A DNA stretch of 64,000 nucleotides from Limibacterium fermenti (GCF_041902845.1 NZ_CP159486.1:3286001-3350000); one strand, 5' to 3'; shown: positions 1 through 10,024, counted from the stretch's first letter. The notes: generated by a model from the sequence alone, not told the origin. A program made the numbers and translations.

Positions 1-418
1 CTCCTAAATTAGCAGCAAATCCCGATGAAAAGACAATGGCATCGTCAAATCCTTTGGTCTGAGCAATAGCTTGTTCTAATTGATTCTGCAAAATGTTTGT
101 GCCACTTAATAGTGGTACGCCACCGGAACCAATACCATATTTCTTGGTTGCTTCAATAGCGGTATCTATGCATATCTGATTTGTAATTGCACCCAAATAG
201 TTATTAGAAGCAAACATCAATGCCGTTTTTTCTTTCTTCTCAAAACGGTCGTAATAGGTTACTTCAGTATCGGATACCGATGTGAGCGGAGATTTTTTCA
301 GGATATTAACTTTTTCACGCTCGTGAACAATTAGCTGTTCATGAAAATCACTGATTTTGCCTAAAATAGTTCCATCCTGGCTTTTTCTATTCGATTGAAT
401 GTCTATTTTATAAACCAT
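1..418 (-). CDS. Alpha-oxoamine synthase family PLP enzyme (N-terminal part)
   Basis: The reading frame opens with ATG at 418 and runs off the left edge, giving the first 139 residues. The segment NNYLG, then a GIGSGG motif followed by LLSGT, then a FSSGFAANLG stretch, is typical of the fold-type I alpha-oxoamine synthases (8-amino-7-oxononanoate synthase, 2-amino-3-ketobutyrate CoA ligase, serine palmitoyltransferase). These condense an acyl-CoA or acyl-ACP with an amino acid. The PLP lysine lies beyond the window, so the substrate cannot be told. An N-terminal extension of about 60 residues precedes the core. It lies downstream of two TetR genes on the same strand and is probably controlled by them. 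Family confident, exact product not. Confidence 0.8.
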   Translation of the reverse strand, partial: MVYKIDIQSNRKSQDGTILGKISDFHEQLIVHEREKVNILKKSPLTSVSDTEVTYYDRFEKKEKTALMFASNNYLGAITNQICIDTAIEATKKYGIGSGGVPLLSGTNILQNQLEQAIAQTKGFDDAIVFSSGFAANLG

Positions 419-481
419 ACATTACTTGTTTTTAGTTACTTAATGCATAGTCAAAAATACAGCAAAAAAAATAACTTTTCG

Positions 482-1102
482 TTATTTTTTTAAAGAATCA
501 TATAAAAAGACAAAGCTTTCTCTTAATTTACAGAGATCAATTCCATCTTTATTTGCAATGGATAAATAAGATAGACCACAATAGATATCCTCGAATAGCC
601 GGGCTACAAGATCCACATCAATATTGTCATTTATTTCTCCTTTCACCATAGATTTTATTAATACCTTTCTCCATTGTGCTATTTGCAAATCAACCCATTT
701 CTGACCTTTTTCTGCAAATTCGGGATAGTAAAAAAGTGCTTGATTAGTAATATTGATTAGAGCCATGTTAAGATTATCGACACCCAATTCTTTTGCTTTG
801 TTTTTTTGTTCTTTCAATACATTAATATATAGTTCAATGTATTCTTCAAATGTCTCGCCTTCATATTTTTCTAATTTTAAAAACATTGATGTTTCTTCCA
901 GAAGGAATTTATCACACATTTGCTCAAACAGAGCTTGTTTGCTTTTAAAATGATAGAAGATGCCTCCGCTTGTAATGTCGGTGGATTTTGCCATTTCTTC
1001 AAATACTACTTTGTCGTATGGTTTGGTTGCGTAAAAGAGAAACGCTACATCCAAAATCTTTTCTATGGATACTTCTTTACTATTTCTAACTCTTTTTGCC
1101 AT
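482..1102 (-). CDS. TetR/AcrR family transcriptional regulator
   Basis: A 206-residue protein. Residues of about 10-60 form the TetR helix-turn-helix, with the typical end GGIFYHFKSKQALFEQM; the rest is an all-helical ligand domain with no recognisable specificity. An in-frame GTG lies one codon upstream, but I chose the ATG at 1102 as the start. The gene stops 63 bases before the alpha-oxoamine synthase and starts 42 bases after the end of a second TetR gene, so the three may be one transcript. TetR proteins usually repress their own operon and release on binding a small molecule, often a lipid or toxic compound; the ligand here is unknown. Confidence 0.85.
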   Translation of the reverse strand: MAKRVRNSKEVSIEKILDVAFLFYATKPYDKVVFEEMAKSTDITSGGIFYHFKSKQALFEQMCDKFLLEETSMFLKLEKYEGETFEEYIELYINVLKEQKNKAKELGVDNLNMALINITNQALFYYPEFAEKGQKWVDLQIAQWRKVLIKSMVKGEINDNIDVDLVARLFEDIYCGLSYLSIANKDGIDLCKLRESFVFLYDSLKK

Positions 1103-1144
1103 CACAATATTTTTTGTGCAAAGTTATCATTAATTCAGTAACAT

Positions 1145-1768
1145 TCAAATATTAAACACATTTAATATACCCATATTTTTCAAGGCTTGAAAAATATTAT
1201 TGTATAAGGGCATTTCTGCGGTTTGGAATGGAAACGATTGAAACAACGCATCTAAACAGATAGCCGTACTATTAGTATCGTAAGTTAAAGGTATTTCTCC
1301 ATTTTTTTTACCGATTTCAATAGCATTATGCCATTCTTTAAAATAAGGGTCTGATAATGATTTATATTTGGTTTTAAAATTGGGGTATCTCATCACGGCT
1401 TGGGCAAACAAATGTTGCATTATTGTAAAAGGGTTATCCTCTATCCCGTTTTGATGAAACCAGTGGTTTGTCTCTATATGACGCCTAATCTTATGCTTAA
1501 GAAAATCATTGAAAGATTTAATTTCAACTGTGTGAATAGGATATCGAGGATTTAACCGCGAAAAAAAGTACTTGTCCATCATTTGACAGTATAAATCCGT
1601 TTTATTTTCAAAATAATAAAAAAATATCCCTTTCGTGTATTCTGTTAATGAAGTTAAATAATCAAATGTTACTTGTCCATATTCTTTTGATATAAACACC
1701 TTGAAAGATACTTCCAACAAGAATTGTTTTGTATCTTTGTTAGCAGGATTATCTAAGTTAGTAATCAT
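1145..1768 (-). CDS. TetR-like transcriptional regulator
   Basis: A 207-residue protein with a more diverged TetR N-terminus (about 15-65; the recognition-helix end reads GIFFYYFENKTDLYCQM) and a helical C-terminal domain. It is the same length as the downstream TetR but clearly not a recent duplicate. It is the first gene of the minus-strand TetR-TetR-PLP enzyme group. The 287 bases upstream of it contain several inverted repeats (1782-1936) that could be its operator, though they are longer and more complex than normal TetR operators. Confidence 0.8.
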   Translation of the reverse strand: MITNLDNPANKDTKQFLLEVSFKVFISKEYGQVTFDYLTSLTEYTKGIFFYYFENKTDLYCQMMDKYFFSRLNPRYPIHTVEIKSFNDFLKHKIRRHIETNHWFHQNGIEDNPFTIMQHLFAQAVMRYPNFKTKYKSLSDPYFKEWHNAIEIGKKNGEIPLTYDTNSTAICLDALFQSFPFQTAEMPLYNNIFQALKNMGILNVFNI

Positions 1769-1781
1769 TTAGTAAAATAAA

Positions 1782-1936
1782 ACGGTACGAGATCAAACTT
1801 ATTACGTAACGAATGGACGGGCATCCAAGAAAACGATAATAAGCAGACTCGTACCGTCATTATATGACGATAGTCATGCGTATTTATCTCGTTTCCTATT
1901 GAAAAATTTGCCCGTTTTTCGTTACGAATAAATACG
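1782..1936. repeat. Cluster of crossing inverted repeats in a non-coding gap
   Basis: The 287-base gap between the upper TetR gene and the methylase-helicase holds four inverted-repeat pairs. ACGGTACGAG at 1782-1791 is inverted at 1848-1857 (perfect, 10 bp). CGTAACGAA...ACGGGCA at 1805-1823 is inverted, imperfectly, at 1909-1926. CGTCAT at 1855-1860 is inverted at 1864-1869. CGTATTTAT at 1879-1887 is inverted at 1928-1936 (perfect, 9 bp). The pairs interleave, so they cannot all form one hairpin. This is more like a set of protein-binding arms (relaxase, recombinase or regulator) than a terminator. Function inferred only. Confidence 0.55.
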
Positions 1937-2055
1937 AATGTTCAATATTTACTCTTCAAAGAAAAGTATTTGTTTGCAAAAATATAAAAAGGATTTGAAT
2001 ACTCATATATTAAGTTTGAAAAGTTTCTGAGGAGTTTTTTAAACGTAAAACTTTA

Positions 2056-5000
2056 CTACATCTTCACCCCATACCCTATTTTATCTTCCCCCTCCGTTTT
2101 CACCTTCTTTTCAACCTCTTCCTTTTTCCCCTCTTTTTCCGCTGTAATTTCCGTCAAAATCTTTTTATCCACTTCGTTCAATTTTTTTTTGAGTTCTTTC
2201 AGTTGTTCCTCCTTTTTCCAGAGACCATTTACCACTTCCTGCAATACCGGCAGACTGCTTTCTTCTTTGGCAATGCGTTTGTGTTCGTTGTCGATAAGCG
2301 TCGGAATTTTCTGCAAAGCGTTCAGAAAGTTCATGGATGCCAGCTTCGGGTCAGTTGCCATTATTCCGTTGTTATAGGTGTATTTGATACCTCCATCTCC
2401 TTCGACAAAGAACCGATTTTCCTTGAAGTCAAATCCGTCTTTCATACTTGTCTCCGTTTTTACCAGCAGTTTGAAACCGTACAGCGAACCAATCTCCTCA
2501 TAAAATCCGTGCGTGCGGGCATTTTCCGACAAGCGGTTGAGTTTTTCACCAATCTGCTTTACGGTCGCGTTTTCGGGTAAGCCGTTTAAGCGGATTGGGT
2601 TTAATATTTCGCCGAACTCGTTCTTTTGAATACGCTCCGACAGGTGCTTTTGATCTTTCTCCAACAGCGATATCCTATACCGTGAAGCTTCAATTTCATT
2701 GACCATGCCCTCCAGTTTAATTCGCGATTGCGCCCTGGACTGGTTGAAACTGCGCCGCTCACTTTCCAATGAGGCAATTTGTCTTTCCAGCCGTGCCTTA
2801 TCCAACAGATCGGTATTACCCGAAAGAATGGCCACATATTCCGAAAAACTCATGCCCGACTGCTCATCCAGACTGCCCTCGTCGATGGTACGCTTACCCA
2901 AACGATTGGTTTTGAGTTGGTCGATAAACAGTTGTTTATTATGTAGCAGGTTGAATTTATAGCTGTCCAACGAACGTTCTACAGCATAAATAACCACATC
3001 CACGTTATTGCCGGCAAAATTTTTGGCAATATCGTTCCCTTTGCGGACGGCACGGCCGTCGCGCTGCTGCAAATCGCTCGGTCGCCACGGCGTATCGAGA
3101 TGATGCACGGCAACCGCCCGTTTTTGAGCATTTACGCCCGTTCCGAGCATGCTTGTGGAACCGAACAGCACCCTTATTTTTCCGGCATTCATATCGGCAA
3201 AAAACTGTTTGCGAACTTTGTCCGTCTTGGCTTCTTGAATAAAACGAATCTCACTTGCCGGAATGCCGTGATTTTCCACCAATTTGCGCTTGATCTCCGA
3301 ATAAACGCTCCATTCGCTGTTGGACTTGAACGTTCCCAAATCCGAAAAGACAAACTGTGTTCCTTTTTGCGGATTGTATTTTTGGTAATAATCGGCAATG
3401 TTTTTAGCGCAATGGCTCGCTTTGTTATCCACGTGATCATCGTAGTGAGGACTTATCATGCGCATATCCAGACTCATCTTGCGGGCGTAATCGGTAGCGA
3501 TAAGCATTTTGGCTTTTTCTTCATTTTCCGACAACTTTGGACGACCTAAAATAGTGGCATCACCTGTTTGGGCAAACTTCATCAATTTTTGAATAAACTC
3601 TTCCTGCTGTGGGGTAGGCGGAATATGGTGCAGGATTTCCTGCTTTTCGGGACGGTCTATCCCGATGTCTTTGGCTGTACGATAATCGGTAATCTCGTTG
3701 TAAAATTGTGCCAGCTCCGGGACTTTGATAAAATAACGAAAACGCTCTTTCTGTACGATATTATTCGTTACCGAAAACTCATAATCGGTGGTTTTCTTGG
3801 CATAAATGGCAGCCCATGCGTCAAACGAATGGATGTTTTGTTCTTCCAATGCTTTGGGACGTAAATATTTGAATAAAAGATACAATTCCGTTAACGAATT
3901 GGAAATGGTTGTTCCCGAAAGGAAAGTTGCTCCCAAATCCTTGCCCGTCCGTTCTTGAATGGTACGGATGGCAAAAAGCATATTCATTGCCCGCTGACTG
4001 CCTTCACTGTTGCCCAAGCCTGCCACGCGATTGTGGCGGGTGGTAAACATCAGGTTTTTGAACTGATGGCTCTCATCGACAAACAGATGGTCTATTCCCA
4101 TCATTTTGAAATCGCTTACATCGTCTTTGCGGTTAGCAATATCGTGAGCCAACGTTTTCAGCTTCACGGTAAGATTGTTTTGCCTTACAATAAGCCCTTT
4201 TTCCATTGCACGCGATATCTCTTTGCCTTGCGAACGCAACACTTCCAAGTTTTCTTCCACGCTGTCCAACTCTTTTTGTAAAATTTCCTGCTGTATTTCG
4301 GGAGATTGCGGAAGCATTCCGAACTGTTCATGCGTTAGAATAACACAATCCCAATCGTTGTTTTTGATGTCCCCGAAAATCCGCTGCCGTTTTTCGGGCG
4401 TGAAATCGGCTTTGCCGGGATACATAATCTTGGCATCGGGGTAGGCTTTCCGGTAAGTTTCGGCAATCTCGTGCACGTTGGCTTTCAAGGCGATTATCAT
4501 CGGTTTGTTAGCCAATCCCAAACGTTTCATTTCTTGTGCCGCACAGCACATTATCAGCGTTTTACCTGCGCCGACCTCATGATCGCAAATGCCGCCGCCG
4601 TTCATTTTCAGCATCCAAACCGCATCTTTCTGACTGTCGTATAAATCTTCGATATTTACATTTTTGCGGTTTAACCCAGGGAACGTTTGTAACGAACCGT
4701 CGTATCGGGGACGGACAAAACAGTTGAATTTCTCGTTGTACATCGTTGTCAGACGTTCTTTAAATTCGCTGTTTTGTGCCTGCAGCCATTCGGAAAAAGC
4801 TTCGCGTATTTCGTCGATTTTAGCATTGGCAGCTTGAATGGCTTCGCCGTCACGAACTTTCGTTTCCTTGCCGTCCTCCATCACTTTTTTGGTTATATCG
4901 GGAGTAGTATTTACCAAGGCATGTTTGAGCAGGGCGATGCCGTCGTACGTCCTGCTTTCGGAACGGGTGGCGTATTTTGTCCAAATAGTATAGTTTTTTC

Positions 5001-8000
5001 GGGAACAATTCACCGAAAAATCATCCAAAGAGTCTATATATTTTATCTCTACATCGGTATCGAACAGGTCGGATGCGAAACGGCCGTAAATTTCTGCCGG
5101 TATCCACCGCTCGCCAAGATTGAAATCCAACTCTTCAAACTCGATACGCTGCGGAAAGGCATCCTGCAGGGCTTTTAGGGAAAAAGCTGATTCGGCGTCA
5201 TCGGGGTGGTTCTTTACATACCTTTCCACCGCTTTGGCTTTTACCACCACGTTTCCGGCAATAAACTTGTCGGCAATTTGATACTCTTTTTCCAACGGAT
5301 TGAAAAAAACACGTCCGTGAAGTTCGGTTTTCAACTCTTCACGGGAACTGTCGTACAGATTTGCCATATAATCCAAGTCAACTGTTCCGAACTTGTTGAG
5401 CGATGCCGAAAGAGCTTCTTCCACGGTATCCACTTTTGTGATTTCCTGTGTGGCAAATGAAACAGGACGACTGAAAATATCGGCTTTCTGCCATACACCG
5501 CCAATATTGCGTTCCAAAAACGGCATATCACTTCCGGCGGTGTCCATCTTGATGACTTTCAAGTTTTCGGCTGTATTCAACCAACCAAATTTTCGAGTAA
5601 AGTCGTCGTAAAAGCGATTCAGATCATTTCGCATGACAGGGTGAGCCAAACTGTTTTCGGCTTCAACAGCGTATAAATTCTTGTAGGCATCCCGCACCGA
5701 AATATAACTTTCGATACGGTTTTGCTGTTTGACATTGACTTCCAAGGGATGAAAAAACGTTCGGTCGTTTTCGTCCTTTTTCAAAAAACCTACTTGTCCC
5801 AAATCGACAACCAAACAGCCTTCACGATAATGCTGTTTCCATTCATTAGGGAATAAACGGGATGCAAAGGATAAAGTTTCTTTCGTGTCAAAAAGATTGG
5901 TTTGAACGGCTGTGGTCGAGTTGTTGTTATTTAAGGTTTTATTTGACTTCTCAACAGCCACCTTCTTTTCAGGTAATTGTCCTGCCTTTTTAAGCCTTGC
6001 TTCATGCTGTATTTCCAACCGCCATTCATCTATATAATTACTTGAACTGTACGGGTCCATTTCAGCAAAAAATGCGTCGAGCATCTCTTCCGTAGTAGGA
6101 AGTTTTTCTGTTGTCAATGTTTCAATTTCCGTTGTTGTTGAAACAGCTTGTGCCGATTGTAACCCGGATGTACCCGATGCACTTAAAGCCGTTTCAAGAA
6201 CGTTATTCATGATTTCTTGATTCGGACGTGGTAATTTTCCGTTTGAAGGGACAATCGGTTTTGGCGTAATAACGATCGCTTGTTTCGCCCAATTATTAAA
6301 TTGTTTTTGTCCTTTTTTTTGTGGTTTTATTTGTGAACGTTCCTGCTCAGAAAAACCGAACAAATCGTACAACGTAAGCGCAGGGTTTTCTTGTTCGGGT
6401 GGTTCCGGTGGATTATTGTTTTCCTTTAATTTTAGCTCTTGCTCTTTTTCTTGTTCCTTTTGACTGTTATTATTAAAAATCTTGTTTTCAATTTTCTGCT
6501 CCAATATATCGGCAATGGCAACTCGTAATCCGGAACGTACCAATTGGGGCAACATCGCATCCAGTTCGTGACTTTTGAAACGGATTTTCATGTTATCATT
6601 TTTGCTGTTTTGAATGAGAGGCAAATCAAGGACAGGCGATACTTTTTCGGCATCGACATGATAGGCTTCGTAATATTCGTTTACCCTAAAAAGTACTACG
6701 GCTTCGGGATGTTTCTTTTTGATTTGGACGTACTCTGACGGGATTTGAAATGTTTCGGCTTGACGGTTTTCCTGTTTTGTTTCAACCGATTTGTCTTTTA
6801 TAATTTCGGTATCGACAATTTCGGGCGTAAAGCGATTGCCCACGTAATCTTTTAATTCACGAATGTTTTTCAGTTGAGTAGGCTCGAAATATAAATCCCG
6901 CTCTACTTTCAAACCACCAATATTGATGGAACGAATTTCATCCAATGAAGCGTAGCCAAGCTCCCAATCCCTGCCGTCCATTGTAGTCAGGGTAAAAAGT
7001 TCGCCTGTTTTTGACTCGTGTTCCAATACGTAAGCCGTGTATGCACCCATCGGAAAGAAAAAACGCAGATGCGCTGTTTTGTCGCCGATGGGTTTCCCAT
7101 CATCAGTATCGTAAGGTTTCGGCAGTTCTCCGATTAGTTGTTCGGGAATTAAATCGTATGCGTTTTCAACTATTTCCGTGTCATCTTTTTGCTCAATGGA
7201 TTGGTTTTTGTCTTTAACGGACTTGGGCAAGGAAAAAGAGAAAGTCGATTTTCGTTGTCGATTTTCAAATAGCGAGATATCCAAATGGGACTGCCGTATT
7301 TGTTTTGTCAGGGTTTTCTCCAAATCGCTCGCAATGCCGTCTATACCGCCTTCGTGTCGCATAACCCAAGCGGGTTTTCCGTACAAGTCGGTGGAACGGT
7401 CGCGCGTGGTATGGATATTTCTGGACATATCGGTAAACAAGCTGTTTATTGAAATATCCTCATTGGTGGTTTCAATAAAACTCCGTTCGATATCATTGGA
7501 AACACCTTTCCCCGATTGTTTTTGCAACACAATCAAATCGGTGCCGACATCCGTTCCCGCATAATCCGAAAACAGATTATTCGGCAACCGTACCGCCGAA
7601 ATCAATCGGCTGTTCTCCATTAGATACTCACGAATTGGGGCATTGCGGTCGCTGTTCATCACGCCTTGCGAAGTGATAAAAGCCAAAATGCCACCCTCTT
7701 GCAAGCAGTCCAATCCTTTCAGGAAAAAATAGTTGTGAATGCTTCGGGCGGCTTGCTGTTTGGCAATGGACTTGCCACGTGAATAGGACAAGTCGAAAAC
7801 CGATACATCGCCGAACGGGATATTGCTCGCCACTAAATCGAACGAGCCAAGCCATTTGGCTTCGATATTCTCAAATCCTTCAATGCGTACATTCGCGTCG
7901 GGATGCAGGTGTTGCAAAATTTTTCCCGTGAGCAAATCCTTCTCGAAAGCTATGGTTTCTACGGAATTCCCGGGATTGAAGGCATCGACAAAGATACCCG

Positions 8001-8406
8001 TTCCTGCCGATGGTTCGAGCAGTCGGGCGGGCGTAATTCCGTGGTTACGCAACGTTTGAGCAAGGCTTTCCACTACCGCGGGCGGGGTATAAAATGCCGT
8101 GAGTACGGACTGTTTCAAACTGTCCATATAGCGATTGTACGTCCGCTCATCCTGTGAATTTTCCCGTATCAGGCGATGCAAATCGGCAACCTGCGGAAAC
8201 AGGTCCAATTCAGACTTACTCCAACGAGATGCGTCTTCAAGCGTTCGAGCAGGATTGAGAATACATTTCAATCCGCCGAAACCGCTGTATCGGGATAGGA
8301 TTTCACGTTCGGATGCGGTGGCTTTCCGTTTTTCTTTTTCAAGCCGGAAAACGGTAGCGATTGCTTCAATATTGTCGATTAAATGCGCCTTTTTACCATA
8401 AGCCAT
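2056..8406 (-). CDS. Giant N6-adenine DNA methylase / SNF2-type helicase fusion
   Basis: A 2116-residue cytoplasmic protein. Near the N-terminus are FYTPP (about 105-109), motif I LEPSAGTG (130-137) and the catalytic NIPF (195-198), an N6-adenine methyltransferase. Around residues 560-640 lies a segment resembling the MutS N-terminal domain (LFRVNEYYEAY). A helicase domain follows: Walker A HEVGAGKTL near 1278, DESH near 1443, and the motif VI region QQRDGRAVRKG near 1785. The tail is a Lys/Glu-rich coiled region. Fusions of this layout are standard in Bacteroidetes conjugative elements and are reminiscent of phage P1 DarB, an antirestriction protein; that role is inference. The start overlaps the DUF1896 gene by 14 bases, indicating translational coupling. 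Confidence 0.85.
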   Translation of the reverse strand: MAYGKKAHLIDNIEAIATVFRLEKEKRKATASEREILSRYSGFGGLKCILNPARTLEDASRWSKSELDLFPQVADLHRLIRENSQDERTYNRYMDSLKQSVLTAFYTPPAVVESLAQTLRNHGITPARLLEPSAGTGIFVDAFNPGNSVETIAFEKDLLTGKILQHLHPDANVRIEGFENIEAKWLGSFDLVASNIPFGDVSVFDLSYSRGKSIAKQQAARSIHNYFFLKGLDCLQEGGILAFITSQGVMNSDRNAPIREYLMENSRLISAVRLPNNLFSDYAGTDVGTDLIVLQKQSGKGVSNDIERSFIETTNEDISINSLFTDMSRNIHTTRDRSTDLYGKPAWVMRHEGGIDGIASDLEKTLTKQIRQSHLDISLFENRQRKSTFSFSLPKSVKDKNQSIEQKDDTEIVENAYDLIPEQLIGELPKPYDTDDGKPIGDKTAHLRFFFPMGAYTAYVLEHESKTGELFTLTTMDGRDWELGYASLDEIRSINIGGLKVERDLYFEPTQLKNIRELKDYVGNRFTPEIVDTEIIKDKSVETKQENRQAETFQIPSEYVQIKKKHPEAVVLFRVNEYYEAYHVDAEKVSPVLDLPLIQNSKNDNMKIRFKSHELDAMLPQLVRSGLRVAIADILEQKIENKIFNNNSQKEQEKEQELKLKENNNPPEPPEQENPALTLYDLFGFSEQERSQIKPQKKGQKQFNNWAKQAIVITPKPIVPSNGKLPRPNQEIMNNVLETALSASGTSGLQSAQAVSTTTEIETLTTEKLPTTEEMLDAFFAEMDPYSSSNYIDEWRLEIQHEARLKKAGQLPEKKVAVEKSNKTLNNNNSTTAVQTNLFDTKETLSFASRLFPNEWKQHYREGCLVVDLGQVGFLKKDENDRTFFHPLEVNVKQQNRIESYISVRDAYKNLYAVEAENSLAHPVMRNDLNRFYDDFTRKFGWLNTAENLKVIKMDTAGSDMPFLERNIGGVWQKADIFSRPVSFATQEITKVDTVEEALSASLNKFGTVDLDYMANLYDSSREELKTELHGRVFFNPLEKEYQIADKFIAGNVVVKAKAVERYVKNHPDDAESAFSLKALQDAFPQRIEFEELDFNLGERWIPAEIYGRFASDLFDTDVEIKYIDSLDDFSVNCSRKNYTIWTKYATRSESRTYDGIALLKHALVNTTPDITKKVMEDGKETKVRDGEAIQAANAKIDEIREAFSEWLQAQNSEFKERLTTMYNEKFNCFVRPRYDGSLQTFPGLNRKNVNIEDLYDSQKDAVWMLKMNGGGICDHEVGAGKTLIMCCAAQEMKRLGLANKPMIIALKANVHEIAETYRKAYPDAKIMYPGKADFTPEKRQRIFGDIKNNDWDCVILTHEQFGMLPQSPEIQQEILQKELDSVEENLEVLRSQGKEISRAMEKGLIVRQNNLTVKLKTLAHDIANRKDDVSDFKMMGIDHLFVDESHQFKNLMFTTRHNRVAGLGNSEGSQRAMNMLFAIRTIQERTGKDLGATFLSGTTISNSLTELYLLFKYLRPKALEEQNIHSFDAWAAIYAKKTTDYEFSVTNNIVQKERFRYFIKVPELAQFYNEITDYRTAKDIGIDRPEKQEILHHIPPTPQQEEFIQKLMKFAQTGDATILGRPKLSENEEKAKMLIATDYARKMSLDMRMISPHYDDHVDNKASHCAKNIADYYQKYNPQKGTQFVFSDLGTFKSNSEWSVYSEIKRKLVENHGIPASEIRFIQEAKTDKVRKQFFADMNAGKIRVLFGSTSMLGTGVNAQKRAVAVHHLDTPWRPSDLQQRDGRAVRKGNDIAKNFAGNNVDVVIYAVERSLDSYKFNLLHNKQLFIDQLKTNRLGKRTIDEGSLDEQSGMSFSEYVAILSGNTDLLDKARLERQIASLESERRSFNQSRAQSRIKLEGMVNEIEASRYRISLLEKDQKHLSERIQKNEFGEILNPIRLNGLPENATVKQIGEKLNRLSENARTHGFYEEIGSLYGFKLLVKTETSMKDGFDFKENRFFVEGDGGIKYTYNNGIMATDPKLASMNFLNALQKIPTLIDNEHKRIAKEESSLPVLQEVVNGLWKKEEQLKELKKKLNEVDKKILTEITAEKEGKKEEVEKKVKTEGEDKIGYGVKM

Positions 8407-8857
8407 TCTCTTCGATATGGATGGCTACGGTTCCCGTGAGTTCGGTGTAAAGCAACTCGTAATCGGCACTGTCGGCAAATTCCGGTTCGTTCGTGGAATA
8501 TTTGCTGAAAACATCCGTGCAAAGCGGATACATTTTCATTGCGAACGGTCGCAGTTCGTCATCCGGCATTTGGCTGTCAAACTCGTTGCAGATAACCTTG
8601 AACAGCATATCGAATTTGGAGAAGTGCAGTCCTTCATAGAGTACTTCATTGGAAAGTTCCGATGCTTCGGGATGTGTATGTCCTGCCAGAAGTGCATCGG
8701 CGTAAGTTTGTGCGGCTAGCTCGGAACGTTCTTCGATAAACGTTTTGTCGTTTGCCAACTCGGGAAAACTTTCGTTCAGGAAAGATTGCAATGTGAGCGT
8801 GAAATAGGACAGGTCTTCACGCTCGTCTTTCGTAGTGGTGGTTTTTGTTGTTGTCAT
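8393..8857 (-). CDS. DUF1896 family protein of integrative elements
   Basis: A 154-residue acidic, mostly helical protein with a Thr/Lys-rich start followed by a SYFTLTLQSFLNESFP segment typical of the DUF1896 family, which is confined to Bacteroidetes mobile elements. There is no signal peptide and no catalytic motif. It lies directly upstream of the methylase-helicase and overlaps it by 14 bases, a pairing common in these elements, so the two products may act together. Function unknown. Confidence 0.75.
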   Translation of the reverse strand: MTTTKTTTTKDEREDLSYFTLTLQSFLNESFPELANDKTFIEERSELAAQTYADALLAGHTHPEASELSNEVLYEGLHFSKFDMLFKVICNEFDSQMPDDELRPFAMKMYPLCTDVFSKYSTNEPEFADSADYELLYTELTGTVAIHIEENGLW

Positions 8858-8890
8858 TTTGTTTGTTGGATTTAGTGGTGGTTGTTTGGG

Positions 8891-9931
8891 TTATTTTAGT
8901 GCATAATTTGTTCCTGCACCAAGACCGTATTTATGAATTAATTTCTTCTGAACGAAATCTGCCAAAATTCGTTTTACCGTCGGCGCCGGAATATTCAAAC
9001 GTTGAACGATTTCACTTCTTTTGCATCCGGGATTATTTTCAATAAACATCAATATTGAATTTTCACGTGGAGATAATGCCGATTTCAGTCCTTGATAGTC
9101 TAACTTTCTAATTAGTTGCTGTTGAATATTCAATAATGCACTGAAAAAGAAACTGATCCATTCGGATATATCTTCGTTCGGGCGTTGCGATTGACAACTT
9201 CTCAAAACATTGTAGTATTCTGTTTTCCGGCTTTCTATTTCGTGTTCAAGACTAACATATTGTATCCATTTGTAACCGTTTTTAAGCAATAAAAGCGTTG
9301 AGATTAGTCGGCTTAATCGTCCGTTACCATCTTGAAATGGGTGTATACTTACAAACTCATAAGCAAACAAGGCGCTTTTTACCAACGGATGAGTTTCGTT
9401 ATCCGAATTATACCAATTGACTAAACTTCGCATAGCTTCCTGTGTCGGAAAGCCTTCGGGCGTGGTTTGAAAAATCAACTGCCTTGTTCCGTCGGGTAGT
9501 CTTGCTTCAACCGCGTTGCTGAATTGTTTATAATTGCCTTTGTGCCAAGCGTCTTTCTCACTATGTTTCATCAGCAAATTATGTAGATTTTTCAGCCCAT
9601 TTTCGGTTATTTCAATATCCGAATAAGCATCTGATATTAAATCCAACACGTTAAAATAACCAACCACCTCCTGCGAATCTCGATCTTCTAATTTAGTAAT
9701 GTCTATATTTTCCAATAATATTTCAACCTCTTTATCTGAAAGTTTAGCGCCTTCAATACGAGTAGAAGCCCCAACACTTCGCACGGTAGCAATAGATTTG
9801 AGTTGTTTTAGACTTTGTCCTTCTCGTTTCTCAATGTTTGTCCATTGAGCATCAAAACGATCAATTTGACTTATTCGACTGATTAACTGCCAATTGATTT
9901 CAACGAATAGTGAATGTACTTGATTTTTCAT
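8891..9931 (-). CDS. Fic family protein, class II (N-terminal inhibitory helix)
   Basis: From the ATG at 9931 the protein has 346 residues; the open frame extends 56 codons further upstream through a terminator-like hairpin, so the shorter start is preferred. The Fic active-site motif HPFQDGNGRLSR is at 197-208. The autoinhibitory motif S-x-x-x-E-G is at residues 56-61 (STRIEG), upstream of the Fic core, as in class II enzymes. A winged-helix segment is at the C-terminus (about 285-346). Fic enzymes transfer AMP (rarely other groups) to hydroxyls of target proteins. The motif is complete, so it should be active once inhibition is relieved. It lies between DUF1896 and topB, probably as cargo with its own regulation. 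Confidence 0.88.
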   Translation of the reverse strand: MKNQVHSLFVEINWQLISRISQIDRFDAQWTNIEKREGQSLKQLKSIATVRSVGASTRIEGAKLSDKEVEILLENIDITKLEDRDSQEVVGYFNVLDLISDAYSDIEITENGLKNLHNLLMKHSEKDAWHKGNYKQFSNAVEARLPDGTRQLIFQTTPEGFPTQEAMRSLVNWYNSDNETHPLVKSALFAYEFVSIHPFQDGNGRLSRLISTLLLLKNGYKWIQYVSLEHEIESRKTEYYNVLRSCQSQRPNEDISEWISFFFSALLNIQQQLIRKLDYQGLKSALSPRENSILMFIENNPGCKRSEIVQRLNIPAPTVKRILADFVQKKLIHKYGLGAGTNYALK

Positions 9932-10024
9932 TTCGCAAAGATAAAACAAATTAAATAAATATGAGCCAAAAAGAGCCGAAAATATCCGATAATGAGCCGG
10001 AAAAAATCCCATAAAACACGAAAA

